NCBI GenBank assembly: GCA_018697195.1
Contig: CM031860.1
Location: forward strand, 64,066,332 to 64,130,331
Source: Certhia americana
Taxonomy: Eukaryota; Chordata; Aves; Passeriformes; Certhiidae
Direction of reading: 5' to 3'
DNA: 64,000 nt
The notes beneath the pieces were generated by a model that saw nothing but the letters and a program-made list of their open reading frames with translations, did not search any database and was not told the origin of the DNA. This document shows, one piece after another, positions 31,791 to 45,114 of the stretch. Both the position numbers and the translations under genes were made by a program. Numbering within the stretch: the first letter of the stretch is position 1; each line of letters begins with the position of its first letter.

Positions 31791-33774
31791 TAAATTTGTC
31801 CCTGGATTCCAAGTCCCAGGTGGATCCCTCAGCATCCACCAGACTGCAAGGGAACACTGGAATGCTGGTCAGAAATTCCCCTTTCCTTTTAGCCTTGTCC
31901 GAGGCTTTGGGGTCACCTGCCAGCTCTGGGTTGCTGCAGGAAGAACTCACATGGTACCATTACATAAAACCCACCTTCCTCCAGGGAGAAAAGCAGCTGG
32001 GATCCCCTCCTCCATCCTTATTATCCTATCTCAGACACCCAGTGCAGAGACCATGGGAGATCTGAGAGTGACAAGATCTGGGTGCACGCAGTGCTGGGGG
32101 CTCCATCAGCTTTGATTCTTCCAGCTCCTGGTGCACACAAATCCAGGGGAACATTTCTGAGGATGAAGCACCTCGTTCAGTCATAACAGCAGCTCAGGAA
32201 GACTCTGACATTTGCTTTTATTTCAGTTCCAAGTGAAAGGCATCCCCAGGCTGAGAGAGCTGTCAGCCCCAAGCCTGCAGTGCACACAGAGCAGCCATTC
32301 CAGCTCTGCTGCACAGAGCATCCCTGTGCTGGCCTTTTATTAAAATCTCATTCCTTAATTCCCTTATCCTGGCAGAGGCTGCCAGGGGCCTAAGGGGGCC
32401 TGAACAGCCAAACCCTGGTGTTCAAGGGAATAATGGCTCATTTGAAGGGAATCCATAACAGCAAGAACACAGGAATCCAGAGATTAATAAACCAACAGTC
32501 TCCAGTATAAGCCCAAGGATCATTTTGCACCGGCAGACATGAAAAGATATCAATTTCAAGCATGTTTGTGTTGATGTGTGGAGGCTCTGACTACTCCAGA
32601 TTCCAACCCTGAAAATTCATATCACCATCAACACCAGCAGACACAGATGGGTTGGGGCTGGTAGGACTGGACCAGCAACAGTAGGAAACTGCAGCTGAAC
32701 CCATGGCCCAGGATGGGCAGAAAAAGGAAATTTGGACACTGCAGCAGTACAGGCAAACACTGGGAGAAACTCTTCAACACTAGAAGTAAAAGCCCAGCAC
32801 ACATTTCTTTGCCTTCAGCTGATTTAGCCAGGTGATTCAGCCACCTAGCTTGGGAAATAAACAACTCAAAAGAGTCTTGGGGACAGCTTGAACAGGCAAG
32901 GCCTTTTCCAACTGTTCTGATCTAGGTTGTGTTCCTCAGCACACAAGAAATCACCTCTGACAGACTCCCTTTGAACCACCATGAAAACAGGCAGACAGAT
33001 CCAGTTTGGGATGCAAACACACCCAATCCCTGCTCCCATCAGAGCAGAGCTGGACCTGCAGCAAGGATACTTGTTTGACTTCCTAACAGAAAATAAGCAC
33101 AAGCAAACCTTAACAGAAATGGGTTCAAACTTCTTGTTAGGACTAGAACAAAACTTTTGCATAAAAACGCTGTTGAAATCCTAACAAGACATCAGCTACA
33201 GACACTTCTCCTTGAAATCAGTGTCTGTCACGCCAGAATCACCACCAGATTAGGAAACGAGGGAGGGCCAGGGCAGAGTTGCCACATTAACGAGCCTGAC
33301 CACATACAAAGGAATCCAGGAAAACACCCGAGGAGTCCTCTGGTCTGTCTGTGCAGGTGAAAGCCTCCAAAGCCAGCAGGGTAATTGCCTGCAGAAGCTC
33401 ATTGTTTTAGTGCTAAAGCAGCAGCTGGTGCGTAAAAGTTTTAAGCCTTTCAATTATGAGTAATCTGAGAGCTCATACCAAGCTCCAGCCTGTTTGCTCT
33501 AGACTTAAACCTTCTGTTTATCACCTTAAAGCAAGACAAGAATGAGCCTGAGCATCAGCTCAGCTCCCTCACAAGCAAGTGCGTCATCTCTCATAGAGCA
33601 GAGGGGGAAGAGAGTTATTTGGGGAAATGCCAATATTTAAATCTATTGAAAGAATGTTCTGAGGTGTGGGAGGGCTATTGTTATTCTTGAGGTATTTTGG
33701 TATCAGACATTTCTGATCCAGCAAGTTCCAGAGAAGCAGCCAAAGCTGTGAGTTTGCTCATCGTGGATCCCTGC
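31791..33774. other. 2-kb non-coding stretch without recognised mobile DNA
   Basis: No CR1 or LTR. The block at about 33360-33620 is repeat-free and could be constrained, though that is a guess. No coding exon is recognised. Confidence 0.5.
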
Positions 33775-34035
33775 AGTCATGGAATGGTTTGGGTGGAAAG
33801 GACCTTAAAGATCATACCCATTCCAACCCAGGGATGGGCAGGGACACCTTCCACTAGCCCAGGGTGCTCCAGCCTGGCCTTGGACACTTCCAGGGATCCA
33901 GGGGCAGCCACAGCTTCTCTGGGCACCCTGTGCCAGGGCCTCCCCACCCTCACAGGGAACAATTCCTTCCCAGTATCCCATCTAACCCTGCCCTCTGGCA
34001 GTGGGAAGCCATTCCCTGTGTCCTCAAACCCTTAA
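33775..34035 (-). mobile_element. CR1 LINE 3' region
   Basis: cagtcatggaatggtttggg, ggaaaggaccttaaagatca, gggatgggcagggacacctt, tggccttggacacttccagg, cagcttctctgggcaccctg, acagggaacaattccttccc and gaagccattccctgtgtcct, in order and with little decay. Confidence 0.96.
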
Positions 34036-35604
34036 GAACCCATATAATTTAAGACCAGGCCCAGTAGCATCAGCACCATTCCTTTGTAGATTCACAGCAA
34101 CTTTGAAAGTTAAACCCCTTTTTTTGACTGATCTTATGTTACTTTGGGTTCTGCTTCATCTAGAGCAAGAAGAACTTCTGAAGAGGGAAACTGAGCTCTC
34201 CTCATCACTGCTGCAAGATTTTTAACCATAAATCAAGCAGCTCTAAGTGACAGTAGAAGTAAAAAATGGAAATGCCAATTCCATCATCATGTGGGGGTTT
34301 TTCTCTCTTCCTTTCTGACCAAGTCTAAGCACTGGATCAGGGTTCCAAGTGAGGTGGGACAATCCCCCATCCTTCACTTTTAGGAGCCTGACCTTGCTTT
34401 AAAAACCACCTTGGAGCAGAACCAGACACCCCCAGACCTCCCTTGCACCATCATTTATTCCATGAATCACATTTAACTGTTTATTAATGGGAGATTCCAA
34501 TCTCCTTCCCCAAGGAATTAAAGGCACTTTCCCTTCAGTACAGCAGCCACACAGGTAAGGCACAGCCCTGCTGCAGACTCCTCCATCCTGCACAAATTAG
34601 AAATAATCAGGTTGTAAGAAATGCTGCCCATTTCTGCCATTGTTGCTGCTGAAAGCACCGGTGACTCACAGCTCAGAGTGGGCTCAAACAACAGGTCCTG
34701 CCCCTGAGAAAAAAACTTAGAAACAGGCCTGGAAATTCACCTGGAGTGACCCCAAAGCAGGCACTTCTGGGTAGAAAAGGGCCAAAGTGATGCTGGTGCT
34801 GTGATTTGATCTTTCAAGATGGTCAAGGCAAAGATCTCAAAGATTTTCTTGCCATTTCTTCTCCCACAGCTTCCATTTCCATCCTACTCCCAGCCTTTTT
34901 CCAGCAGCTGCTTCCACAGGGAAAGCAGATATATAGAGGCATATATTCCCTTTCAGCCTTGTAGCATAAGATAAAACAGAAGAGTTTGGCAAGGCTTTGG
35001 GAGAATTTTTGTTTTATATATATATATATACACACATATATATATACACACACCTAAAATAAAATAATAATATACATTTTTTATATTATAAAAAAACTAC
35101 TGCCAAGCCCCTCTGTTTTATCTCACTTATGTATTTTAACCTCTCTCTTAGGAGGGCTACAGAAAGTCCCAGCACACAAACTCCCCTTCCATAACAGATT
35201 CCCTGCTTCCAAGCACTCATACTTGGAGCAAGTGGCATTTCTGACAGCTGCAGATCACAAGCTTTCCTTTCAGATTTTGTTTCTAAATGCTGTCAAATCA
35301 AAGGAAACACTGCCTTGCCTGCCAGCAGATAGAGATCAGAGGCAGACAATACAAAATCTGCCAGAAGAGCTGAGGAAAAAAAAAAAATCCAGTCCATTTG
35401 CAGAGAACATGGCCAAGTTATGAAGCAGTTTCTTGGGATTTAAATTTGTGGTTTGAGTTGTGGGTTTTCCTTGGTTTGGGTTTTTTTTGTTTTAGTTGGT
35501 TGGTTTTGGATTGTGGGGTTTTTTTCAGCCCAGGATGCAAATTCTGTTTACAACAAACATTGCAAGACAGGAGATTCCAAGAAGCACTGGTTAGCCTGGC
35601 AAAG
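34036..35604. other. Non-coding stretch with a TA/CA microsatellite
   Basis: No recognised element apart from the dinucleotide tract at 35015-35053 and an A12 run near 35376-35387. Very T-rich sequence (gggttttttttgttttagtt and similar) at about 35455-35525 is low complexity. Confidence 0.5.
35015..35053. repeat. (TA)n/(CA)n compound microsatellite
   Basis: tatatatatatata followed by cacaca, then a second tatatata-cacaca block. It is purely alternating pyrimidine-purine over about 39 bases, so it is likely to vary in length between individuals and can adopt a Z-like form. Confidence 0.9.
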
Positions 35605-36085
35605 CATAGAATCAACCATTTGGGTTGGAAGAAACCTTAAAGCCCATCTTATTCCCACCCATGCCATGGGCAGGGACACCTCCCACCAGCCCAGGGTGCT
35701 CCAAACCCCATCCAGCCTGCCCTTGGACATTTCCAGGGATCCAGGGGCAGCCACAGCTTCTCTGGGCACCTGTGCCAGGGCCTCCCTGCCCTCAGAGGGA
35801 AGAATTCCTTCCCAATATCCCATCCATCCCTGCTCTCTGGCAGCAAGAAGACATTCCCTGTGTTCTGTCCCTCCATCTCTTGTCCCCAGTCTCTCTCCCT
35901 CTCTCCTAGAGCCCCTTTAGGCCCTGGAAAGGGCTCTGAGGTCCCCCTGGAGCCTTCTCCTTTCAGGGGAACATTCCCAGCTCCCTCAGCCTGGCTCCAG
36001 AGCAGAGGGGCTCCAGCAGCTCCAGGTCCTGCTGCTGTTGGGGGTCCCAGAGCACCCCAGGTTACTTTGGGGATAGGTGAGCACC
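35605..36085 (-). mobile_element. CR1 LINE 3' region, about 480 bp
   Basis: agaatcaaccatttgggttg, gaagaaaccttaaagcccat, ccatgggcagggacacctcc, ctgcccttggacatttccag, the gggcacctgtgccagggcct block, gggaagaattccttcccaat, gtccccagtctctctccctc, cctggagccttctcctttca and gctccaggtcctgctgctgt. It is 5'-truncated, and it is the last clear CR1 before a 13-kb repeat-poor interval. Confidence 0.96.
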
Positions 36086-39000
36086 CCTCAGCAGGAACCA
36101 CTGATGTCAAACAGTGCTGTTTGCCCACCCAAGTGCCTGGAGCCATGACAGATGACTGATTGCATCCAGGGGGCTTCCTGAAAAGGCTCAACAAGGATTT
36201 GAGCAGCTTTCCATGCTCCATTCCATGCATTATCCAAGGCATCTTAGCAGGACATTCACTCTCCTAGTGGTATCTTGGTTTTCCCACCAGGAACCCTTCA
36301 CTTCACCCCAGGCCTTTTAACAAGCCACAGAGATTTCAAACAGAGCCCCCAAACCCCTGATGAGGGCCAGACAGGTCCCTCAAAGATACAGCAGCCCCTA
36401 AATTTGTATTTGCCTTTGTGCTGTCTCTTGGTGACCTGCATTTCACAGAGTTCAGCAGCACTGACAAGGTTAACAGCAGCCCTCCCCAAAACCAAAAACC
36501 ATCCAGCTGGGATTCCAGCAGCCTTCCCAGGCAGGAGCAGAGCTGGTCCCTGAGGAAGGGCACGGTCACCCCTGGGAGCATCGTGGCTTCACATCAAAGC
36601 TCCCAAGCAGCAGCTGAATTGCTGAGCACAGACACCAAACACAAAAAGTGTTAACCAAGGCTAGACTGTGGCTTGTTTTCTGTCCTGGAGCTGCTCTCAG
36701 CTGCTCTCTGGGGCATTAATTTTAGAGCACTGGAATTGGGAAGCTGGATGCCAGCAGAAATGGGGAGCTGGGGCTCGCTGCAGAGCTCCTGGAGCCTCCC
36801 TAAAAGATCTTATCACCTGCAGACATGGGAGGGGAAGAGCTCCCCAGCCACTCCAACCATTGGGAACATCAGCTCGAGTCCCTCTTCCAGGTGGGAAAGG
36901 GACCAAGATGTTCCTTCAGTGTCACACAGGACATTTCCTACACCATCAGCAGATTGTATCTGCCCCAGAGCAACCCAAAAGCAGCCAATGCCCTCCAGGC
37001 TGCAGCTATCACATCCCAGCTCCTTCAGACTGAGAGGGAAGCTGTGAAATGAGGTGTCTCTGCTGTGTCAGATCCTGGTTTTTCAGCCTCGCTGTGGAGC
37101 TGCACACAACCACCAAGGCAAGGGCTGGGAATGCTGTCAGCACCTCCTGTCCCCAGCTTTCCCCGTGGGCACTTTACAGACAGGGAGCCATCTCCACTGA
37201 TTTGGGAGGCAGGATATCGAGCAGATATCCTGGGAAATGAGAGATCCCAGCCTGATCCAAGTCCAGGTGAGCACAAGCCAGAAAACAGCCGTGGACACAC
37301 AGCAGCAGCATCCCCACAGCTCTTCTGCCTCTCCATTCACAGCTTGCTCCCTTTTATAAAACACAACTGATCCAGAGTCTGTCCTTAATCTGAAGTCTGT
37401 CCTTTAATTCTAACAATAAGAGCACGAAAAAGGGTTTTAAAGCAATAAAACAGCACCTGTGCCAAGGGCTCCTTGTTAAACTCATCTCCACTCTGTCTCT
37501 CCTACGTGGGCCAAAACACAAAGGTCACTCGTTACCTGCAAGGTCTCATCAGAGCAATCATTGTAATGGAACAGCAGGGACTCTCCTGAAAAGGAAAAGT
37601 CATGTCCAAAGCAGTTGTTTACTGGAGGAGCAGTCAGGGGAAAAAAAAAAAAAAAATCAGAGAATGAGGTTTTGCCCTAAGCGAACTTTTCAAGCAAAAC
37701 TCCTTCAGCAATCCCAGCTAAGAAAGGAGCACAGGAGGTTTGGTTTCCAAGCTTGAGGTGGAGAAAGTAAAAGAGTCTGGGGGAAGAATAAACCTGATTT
37801 TTCAAGTGACTAAACTCATGGCAGAAATCTGGGCTTTACAGGCAGCTGTAAAGCTGTGTTATGTGAAGATGCAAATCAAGTGAAAAATCACTGAATTGCA
37901 GAGCAGAGACAGCCCCTGGTGCAGCGGTCCTGGAAATCAGAACTGAGGCTGCCCAGAACAGAGCAGCTGCACCAGGTACATGCAGGAAAAACTCCCAATT
38001 TCCAAACTCCCTTCCACCAGACACCTTCAGCACCCAGAGTTCAGGTGTTCAGTGGCTGCACAGATCGGTGTGTCACCTCCTCGAAGGCCCCCAAAGCTCA
38101 GCAAGCCCCTTGATAGCAAAAACTGCTCAGATTACATTTTATTCTACTAAAACAATTCAGATTTGAGTCGTTCGACATCAGAGATCCTGCGATTTGCAAT
38201 CAGGGCAAAGCCACTTCCCAGAAAGATAAGAAAGCAGGGAAATTTTTTCTTTTTCTCTGCAAACTGATGCTTCCTTCAGCCCCACATGGGTCTGATGAGC
38301 AGCTTATCTGCAGCTCAGTGTTCTTCCTCCTGGTGAAGGCTGAGGAGGAAGAAATAAGCTCCCGCACTACTCATATCAGGAAACTTCTTCCAGAGGATCA
38401 GGCAGTTTGAAAATAATCCCAGTCTTGTTAAGCTACGATTTAGATGCACACAAAACCATAAAAGAAAATCAAATCAATGTTTTCCCTCACCAAGTCATTT
38501 TCCTTACATCACAGGCTGTTAGCTGCACTCTTCAGGTGATGTTTCACCTGCTGCAACAGAGCAGGAGTTTCAATAACATCTCCCCGAGGGGCCATTCCCC
38601 TCGCTAAAGGAAGGAAAGCGACGCAGAGATGCGGGAACGAGAGGAAACAAAAATATCTGTAGAAACAGAGAGCAAGCAAACCCCAGTACCTGCCAGCGTA
38701 GGAAGAGCAAAGACAAGGCTGGAGCTGCATCACATCAGTCACTTTTATCTTTTATCTGCACCCACCTTTGGCCTAGGACTGCCTTGGCCAAGCTCAGGCA
38801 GACACCGGCAGCACCGAGCTCTTGCCCACATCAGCCTTGCCAACCACGAGCCCAATTTGTCTGTGCCAGCTGCAACTTTGCAAAGTCATGCAAAGCCAGG
38901 GACCTGCCTGCCTTTTATTATATCAGAGAAATGCCTGTCCCAGTGCACGGGGTTAAGATTCCAGCCACGATCACCGTGAGTCAACATCGGCAGCAGAGCA

Positions 39001-39431
39001 AAGCCGGAGAGCGCATATTTCTCAGCCCTCTCAGACTCAACAACTGCTCTCGGTTTACACAGCAATTATTCAAATTTCATTTGTCACACTGAAAAAGAAA
39101 AAAGAAAGCAACAAGCTGGGTGCTCAGTGCAGGCCAGCTTTCCCCATGAGCCTTCCCATCAGGATTTGAAGCTCAGCTGGCTCCAAAAATCCAATTTCAG
39201 AGCAATTTCAATATGCTGTGTCGCTGCATAATCAGTGCAGCATCATTAAGAGGAAGACGCGAGTTTATTTTCTTTTTAAATCAGGATTTTTTTTTCGTCC
39301 TCCTAGATGAGTTTTGATATCATGCTTAGCAGGGAACCAGAGATAAGCCCCGTGCTGGGTGAGAGCTCTGATGTTTTTATAAAGCATCTTTCATAAGGCA
39401 GCGAGGCAGACGTTAAACAGGAAACGTTTAT

Positions 39432-39445
39432 TGACTTTAAAGTCA
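39432..39445. promoter_or_regulatory. 14-bp perfect palindrome in repeat-free DNA
   Basis: TGACTTTAAAGTCA reads the same on both strands. It lies in a repeat-free block (about 39180-39480) that keeps several CpGs, including two acgtt words nearby. Its half-site, AAGTCA, is close to nuclear-receptor and AP-1-like half-sites. A factor-binding role is inference only. Confidence 0.3.
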
Positions 39446-40746
39446 CTTCATAAAACATTTACACGGACAAGAGGAGAAACAGGAGCTCCCAACAACCCAG
39501 TTAAAACAAAGAGGAGTCCGTGCATTGTTCTAGATCTCAAACACTCCAGGCTTTAACGCTGCAACAACGCTCCTGGGAAAGATAAAATAAATGGAGCCAT
39601 CCCAGTCAGGGCTCCTTAATCCTTGGCCATTAAGGTCACTGTTATCTCCCACTGTCCTTTAGATAATGGATGGGGGAAAAAATCACTTTAATACGGTGAG
39701 AAAGGCCATGGAAATGTTACAAAAAAGAGCAGGTGGAGGGGAAATGCTGTTGATTGAGCCACCCACTTATTGCAAGGTTTCAGACTTTGGAGGAAAGCTG
39801 AAGACTCTATTTTCCTAGAGATCCAAGAAGTCAATCGGAGCCAGTTTGGTACTTGATCAGCATCATGTTAAATCAGCAGGAACTGGTCCTCAATGGGTGT
39901 TTCCCAGAGGGATGTTAAAGTTCCAGAGTCTTCAGCCTCCTTATACACCTGGCTCTGATTTCAGTCGACACCTCTCCTCAAAAAGATCCTTAAAGTGTTC
40001 GTGGTGTCCTTGAGCTACAAGCTTTGGGATCTTTTTCATTATCAGCTATGATTACAGAATGCCTGTCTAGGTTTTGGGGTTTTTTTAATTTTTAATTTTT
40101 TTCTTTATGAAGTTGACAAAGGATATATTCTTTACTGGCATCCAGCTGTGCAACCCACTCCCAGTCTAGCAGGGAAGTGTGGAAATCCCCAGACCTAATT
40201 AAAAGCATTTCCTCATGAAATATGGCATCCTAGGAAATACTTCAGATGCTCTTGGTCACCACACAAATTGCATCCCTACCTCCTCCTGAGGTTCCTGACA
40301 GAGGCCACATCTCAGATCCCTCTTTGCTGCCTTCCTCGTGCTGATCCAATCACTCTCCTTGCATAATTGAATTGAAACAATTGAGATGTTTAATTCAAGT
40401 GGAGCAGTGGGCCCTGACCATCCCTCAGCTGAGGGGCTCAGACACTTCCCACTGTCATTTTTGGGGCCACAGGAGGCCAGGCACCATAAGCAAAGATGCT
40501 GAGAAAGCCTTTTACAGGTATTCCACCTGAAACATCCTGGTTTGGGTTGTCCTGCAGGCTCCCACGTGTTCTTAATCCACTCTTTGCCTCGATGGATGCA
40601 GCCCCAAGCCCTCACACCCCTACACCAGCAGGCATCACGTTTTGAAAAACTCATCCATTTCTTTCTAACCCAGTGCAGATTTCTGTGTTTTGTTCTATTC
40701 ATTAGCTGCAAATGCAGGAAGAGCTCCTATAGTCACACAAAGATTC

Positions 40747-40769
40747 AAAAAAAAAAAAAAAAAAAAAAA
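40747..40769. repeat. A23 homopolymer
   Basis: 23 uninterrupted A, followed by A-rich ccaaacccaaaacaacc. No retroposed body lies to its left, so it is more likely a microsatellite than a poly(A) tail. Confidence 0.8.
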
Positions 40770-43700
40770 CCAAACCCAAAACAACCAAACCAACAATGCC
40801 TGACATCTGGAGGCTTTGGCCTCAATTCCATTGATGGGAACAGCTGATGTAATTTTCTTTTTTGTTCTGGGAACATCCATCCACAAGTTCCAACTGCACA
40901 GAACTTTTTAGGAAGAGCCACATGGAGATGAGAAAACCCTGGGCATGAGAAGGATTCAGGCCCTTGCCAGGGTTTAGGGGGAGATGCCTGGAGGGATCTC
41001 CAAGCTGTTCCACCATAGAATTCACACAACAGACCCAATTCCCACCTTGTCCACAGACCAGGTGTGTTGTTGGAGGCTCCTCACTGAACACAGCACTGGA
41101 GCTGCTGAGCCATCACTCCCAGTCCCTCCATTCCTACTCTGGTGCTGCTTGCAACCTTCTTCCCACAGAAAACCAGCTCCTTCCTTGGGAATTTCCCACT
41201 TTAATGAGTAAAACAAGAATGAAAAAGATTTGTGAACTGACTTTTAATATCAAACAGGAGGACGTGGCTTGTTTTTCCAAAGAACCAACCGTCTGAGGTC
41301 TCATGAGAACACCTCCCTCCACTTTTACCCAGACAGGCCACAGATAGCCCAGACCAGAGGCTAAAAATTGTTTCTCACTCTTCTCTTATTAAAAAAAAAC
41401 CCTCCCTGCCCCAGTTTTCCCCAAACCAATGCCAAGGTACTTCACACCAGGCCAAGGGACAACACAAGAGGTATCAAGTGAACACCAGGAAATAAATAAG
41501 AATAGTCTCAGGCACAGCTTTCAGCTGATGGGATTCCCTCCTGTCTTTTGTATTACATTTCTGTCCCCTTGCCAGACCAGGACAAGCCTTTGGCTGACCT
41601 GGAGCTCATCCCATCCCATTCCCACTCACCTGATAACACAGACAAGGAGGTTTCCAACACCCACCCTTGGTTTTGCCAGGGAAAAATCCTTCCCTGGCTT
41701 AGAAATCCAGGAAGTCTTTGAGACTCCAGCTTCACTTCCTTCCCTGCCTCCACTTTGCTGATGGGGCTTGGGATTAAAGATTCCCACTTTCACAGAAATG
41801 TTATTTACAGAGGTAATTGGAGTGAATCATCTGGATTTGGTGGAATCCAAATGCCTTTGGGCCACCTACTCCCATTAAATACAGTAAAGATTGGCCAGGG
41901 GGTTAAATAGGGAAAGGTTTGGAGGTTGGCTTTTTGGGGTTGGGTGTGTGATAGAGACCAAGAAAAAAGAAGGTAATGCACAGACCTTGCACCATCAAGG
42001 GATTGTTTTAAGCCAGAGGTTGAATTTTAGTTTTCTTTTAAAGAAAACCTTTGCAGCAGAGTGGAGTTCTACCCATGGTAACCCTCCAAAACCAGGAGCT
42101 GTGAAGCTCAGGGTTGAAATCCACCCTTCATCCAAGACTTTTGCAGGACAGGGAGCCCAGCTGGGCGCATTTAATGAGAAGATTCCTAATCACAACTTCC
42201 CTGATGGGAGCTTCTCCATCACAACTGATTTAAGGAAAGGAGAACAGTGTTTTCTGCTCCCTTGGGGATCCCATCTGAGTTCCATCCTGCCAAAACATGT
42301 GGACAGACACAGGAGATATACATTGGGAGGGAACAAGGCCCTCAGCAGGGAGACTGTTCAATATTCTGGGTCGGTTCCACAACTCACAGCTGCTCAGCAA
42401 ATTAATTAATGCTTTGAAGATCAAACTGTGGGCAAGTTCAGGGCCACATTTTCTCCCAGGTCATGCAGAGAGAGGTTTGGCAGCTCCTGGGAGGAGGACA
42501 AGGGCACTTGGCTCCCCTGTAGCTTTTCCTCAGCCAGAGCAGAGGACACAGGGGTAAGTCAAGGTCCCTGGGAAGGAGTTCAGGTGCCTCTTTTCAAGAA
42601 TAAAGTCCAAAGCAGGGAAAAAAAATAAATAAATAAAAAGAGCAAAAAAAAGCATCCAAAACTGAGTTTTGGGTGGGTGGTTTGCAGGATAGATGTGAGC
42701 TCCAGGGCAAGACACACACACAGGTGGGTGCAGGGATAACTCAATACCTGCTCCTTGATAAAACAGCCTGAGCCTCTCCCAGAAAGAATCTCTCACCTCC
42801 TTTTAGATAGAAAATCCACATCAGGAACTGGGGGTATTTTCCTAGACGTTCCAGGGAATTTTTTTTCCATAGAGATCACCAAAATCTCTGCCTCAGACTG
42901 AACACATGGATTGAAAAAGGGAACAGATATTCAATCCTCTGCTACTTAAAAGTTCCCACCTGGTGGTTTCCCACATCCCTCATTCTTTCCCTTCCGAGGG
43001 AACAGTGCCCATCAAGATCTGTGCAGGAGAAACAGCACTTAGAGAAGAGAGATCACTCCTAAACCAACAAATTTCCCCATTTCTCACCACCAGCACTCAT
43101 TCAAAGGGGCTCTTCAGCCAGAGGCAGCAGGCACAGGCCAAAGTGAGCGGAAAAATCATCATACAGGGTCCATCCCCATCCTTCCTTCACCTCTCCCCAG
43201 ATCCCCTGGAAGCTGCTCCAAGTCCCTCACTGGCTCCACACAGGTTGTGGCTTCACCCCTGGTGATGAGGAGCTCACAGCTCCCTTCACACCTGGTTGAT
43301 TTCATCCCTTTCCAGCCCAGACTCTCCTTAGGAATTTCATGGAATCCATGCACTTGGCTTCTCCTGGGGAGAGAAATTTTGCTCCTTCAGCTCATCCATC
43401 ACCCTGCCCACAGAATTCTGCTCCCACAGCAGGCACCAGGAGCCTTCTCGGCCCTTCCTCCCAAGAACAACATGGAAATTTCTTCCCAGAAGCTCCTGGC
43501 AGCAGCTTCCTTTCCTGGAGATGTCACAGCTCCAGGAGGAAGGGGCACAACCTTTCACCACCTCAGCTTCCCCCCTGCCCCAGTTGTGCTGGAGCCTCTC
43601 TGGCAGGAGCATTTTAGTAATTAAAAATACAAGTTGGTTGCAGGATGCACAATAGGGTGGGGTGGGTTCTTTTAAAACAGCAGCTTGATAGTGGAAAACC

Positions 43701-45099
43701 TTTCAAGAAATACACACCCCCTACCTCAACCTCTGGGTTCCAGGGGAATAAATTTATGTCTCACCTCTGTCCCTTTCATTGTTTCACACCATCCCACAGC
43801 TTTGCTTGTTCACCCTCCTGCCTTTACAGCAAGGTCTCCACAGGCAGCACCCCTGAGTGTTGCAGGAAAGGACTCCTCAAGAACAGATTTAAAAACAACT
43901 TAAATCCTTAAAAATCAAAATAAATTAATAAAACCCAAACAGGAGCCTCTAACCAAGCTGCTCAACAGTTTTCAGCTTCACTTGCATCACCTCCCTTGTC
44001 TCCTTTTACTCCAAACAGCCACAAAGGGACAAAAGTTAATCAACAAAAGACAAAATTAATCAGCCAAAGACAAAAAAACCAGAACATACCTTGCTGGACA
44101 GAGAATCCATGTCCATGAGGCAGAACCTCCTTGGGCTCACTTTTCATCTTCCCAGGGCTCAGGAGGATGCAGCCCCCAGCCTCTTCTCCTTTTCTGCTGG
44201 CCCCCACAGGGGTCACCCCCATTCATCACCACAAAACCTGGAAAAACAGCTCCTCTCCACCCCGGAGAAGAGGGCACACAGCAAAGAGGTCAGGGCCTCT
44301 AATGAGGGTGGGGAGGAAAAGAAGCTCTCCACCCACCCTCCCCTTTCCCTTCAGCCATTTCCCATAAACTCATTTACACTTTGGTGTGGGGGAAGCTCCT
44401 CAGCTGCCTGGGTTGAAGCTCAATGGTCAAACAGCCCTGGAATGCCCAGCCTTGGGAGGGATTAATATTCAATTTTTTAGTGTTTAGGCAGTTTTACCCC
44501 TCCAGACAGGGAGGAGGATCCCTGAGGAGCAGCTGGAGATGTTCAGCTTGGTGTTCTGGGGGTGATGTTCAGCTGCTGCTTCCTGAAATCCTCCTGGACT
44601 TTGAAAACACCAGGGTGGGACAGGACACTGGGGTGAGGAGAGGTTGCACAGGTGGTGATGAAGAAAATGGGCAGAAAAATGAGGTTTTTTTGCCAGAAAT
44701 TCTTTCCCCATGGATTGGCGATGCTGAGAAGAGCCACAGGGAGTGATAACTGAGGTGAACAGCCTCCAAAAGGACAGAGTTGTGGCTGTGGGGTGTTTTG
44801 GGGACTCCCTAATAGAGAGACCTTAAAATATATGGTTAGGTTTACGTTTAGTTCTTATTTCTCTGGGGTTTTTTCAGTTTTTTTATCCCCAAGGGATGCT
44901 CTTGTGGGTTGTTATGAGGATGACTGATAAAGGCCCACACTTCTGATACTTCCCAAGAATAAATTCTTGCCCTGATGTTCTTTATACTTTGTCTCCTAAT
45001 AAATAAAATGGGAAATTTCAAGGAATCATAGTAAAAATAACTGGTCATTATTATTACAGGCTCCATATCCCAGGCAGAGTCTTCAATCTCATATTTTGA

Positions 45100-45114
45100 G
45101 GGGGGGGGAGGGGG
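45100..45114 (+). repeat. G9-A-G5 tract
   Basis: A purine-only run of 15 bases, interrupted once by A. It is a possible G-quadruplex or assembly-sensitive site. Confidence 0.75.

Noticed and set aside
36825..37052. 75-codon frame whose end looks like an amphipathic helix
   Set aside because: A helix-like composition alone is weak; there is no clear splice acceptor/donor pair and no known homologue.
40690..40800. A23 tract as the tail of a processed pseudogene
   Set aside because: The preceding 300 bases show no coding sequence and no AATAAA at the expected distance.
41891..42409. 172-codon plus-strand frame with a superficially protein-like C-terminal half
   Set aside because: It starts at TTG, not ATG, has no recognisable family and is within chance length.
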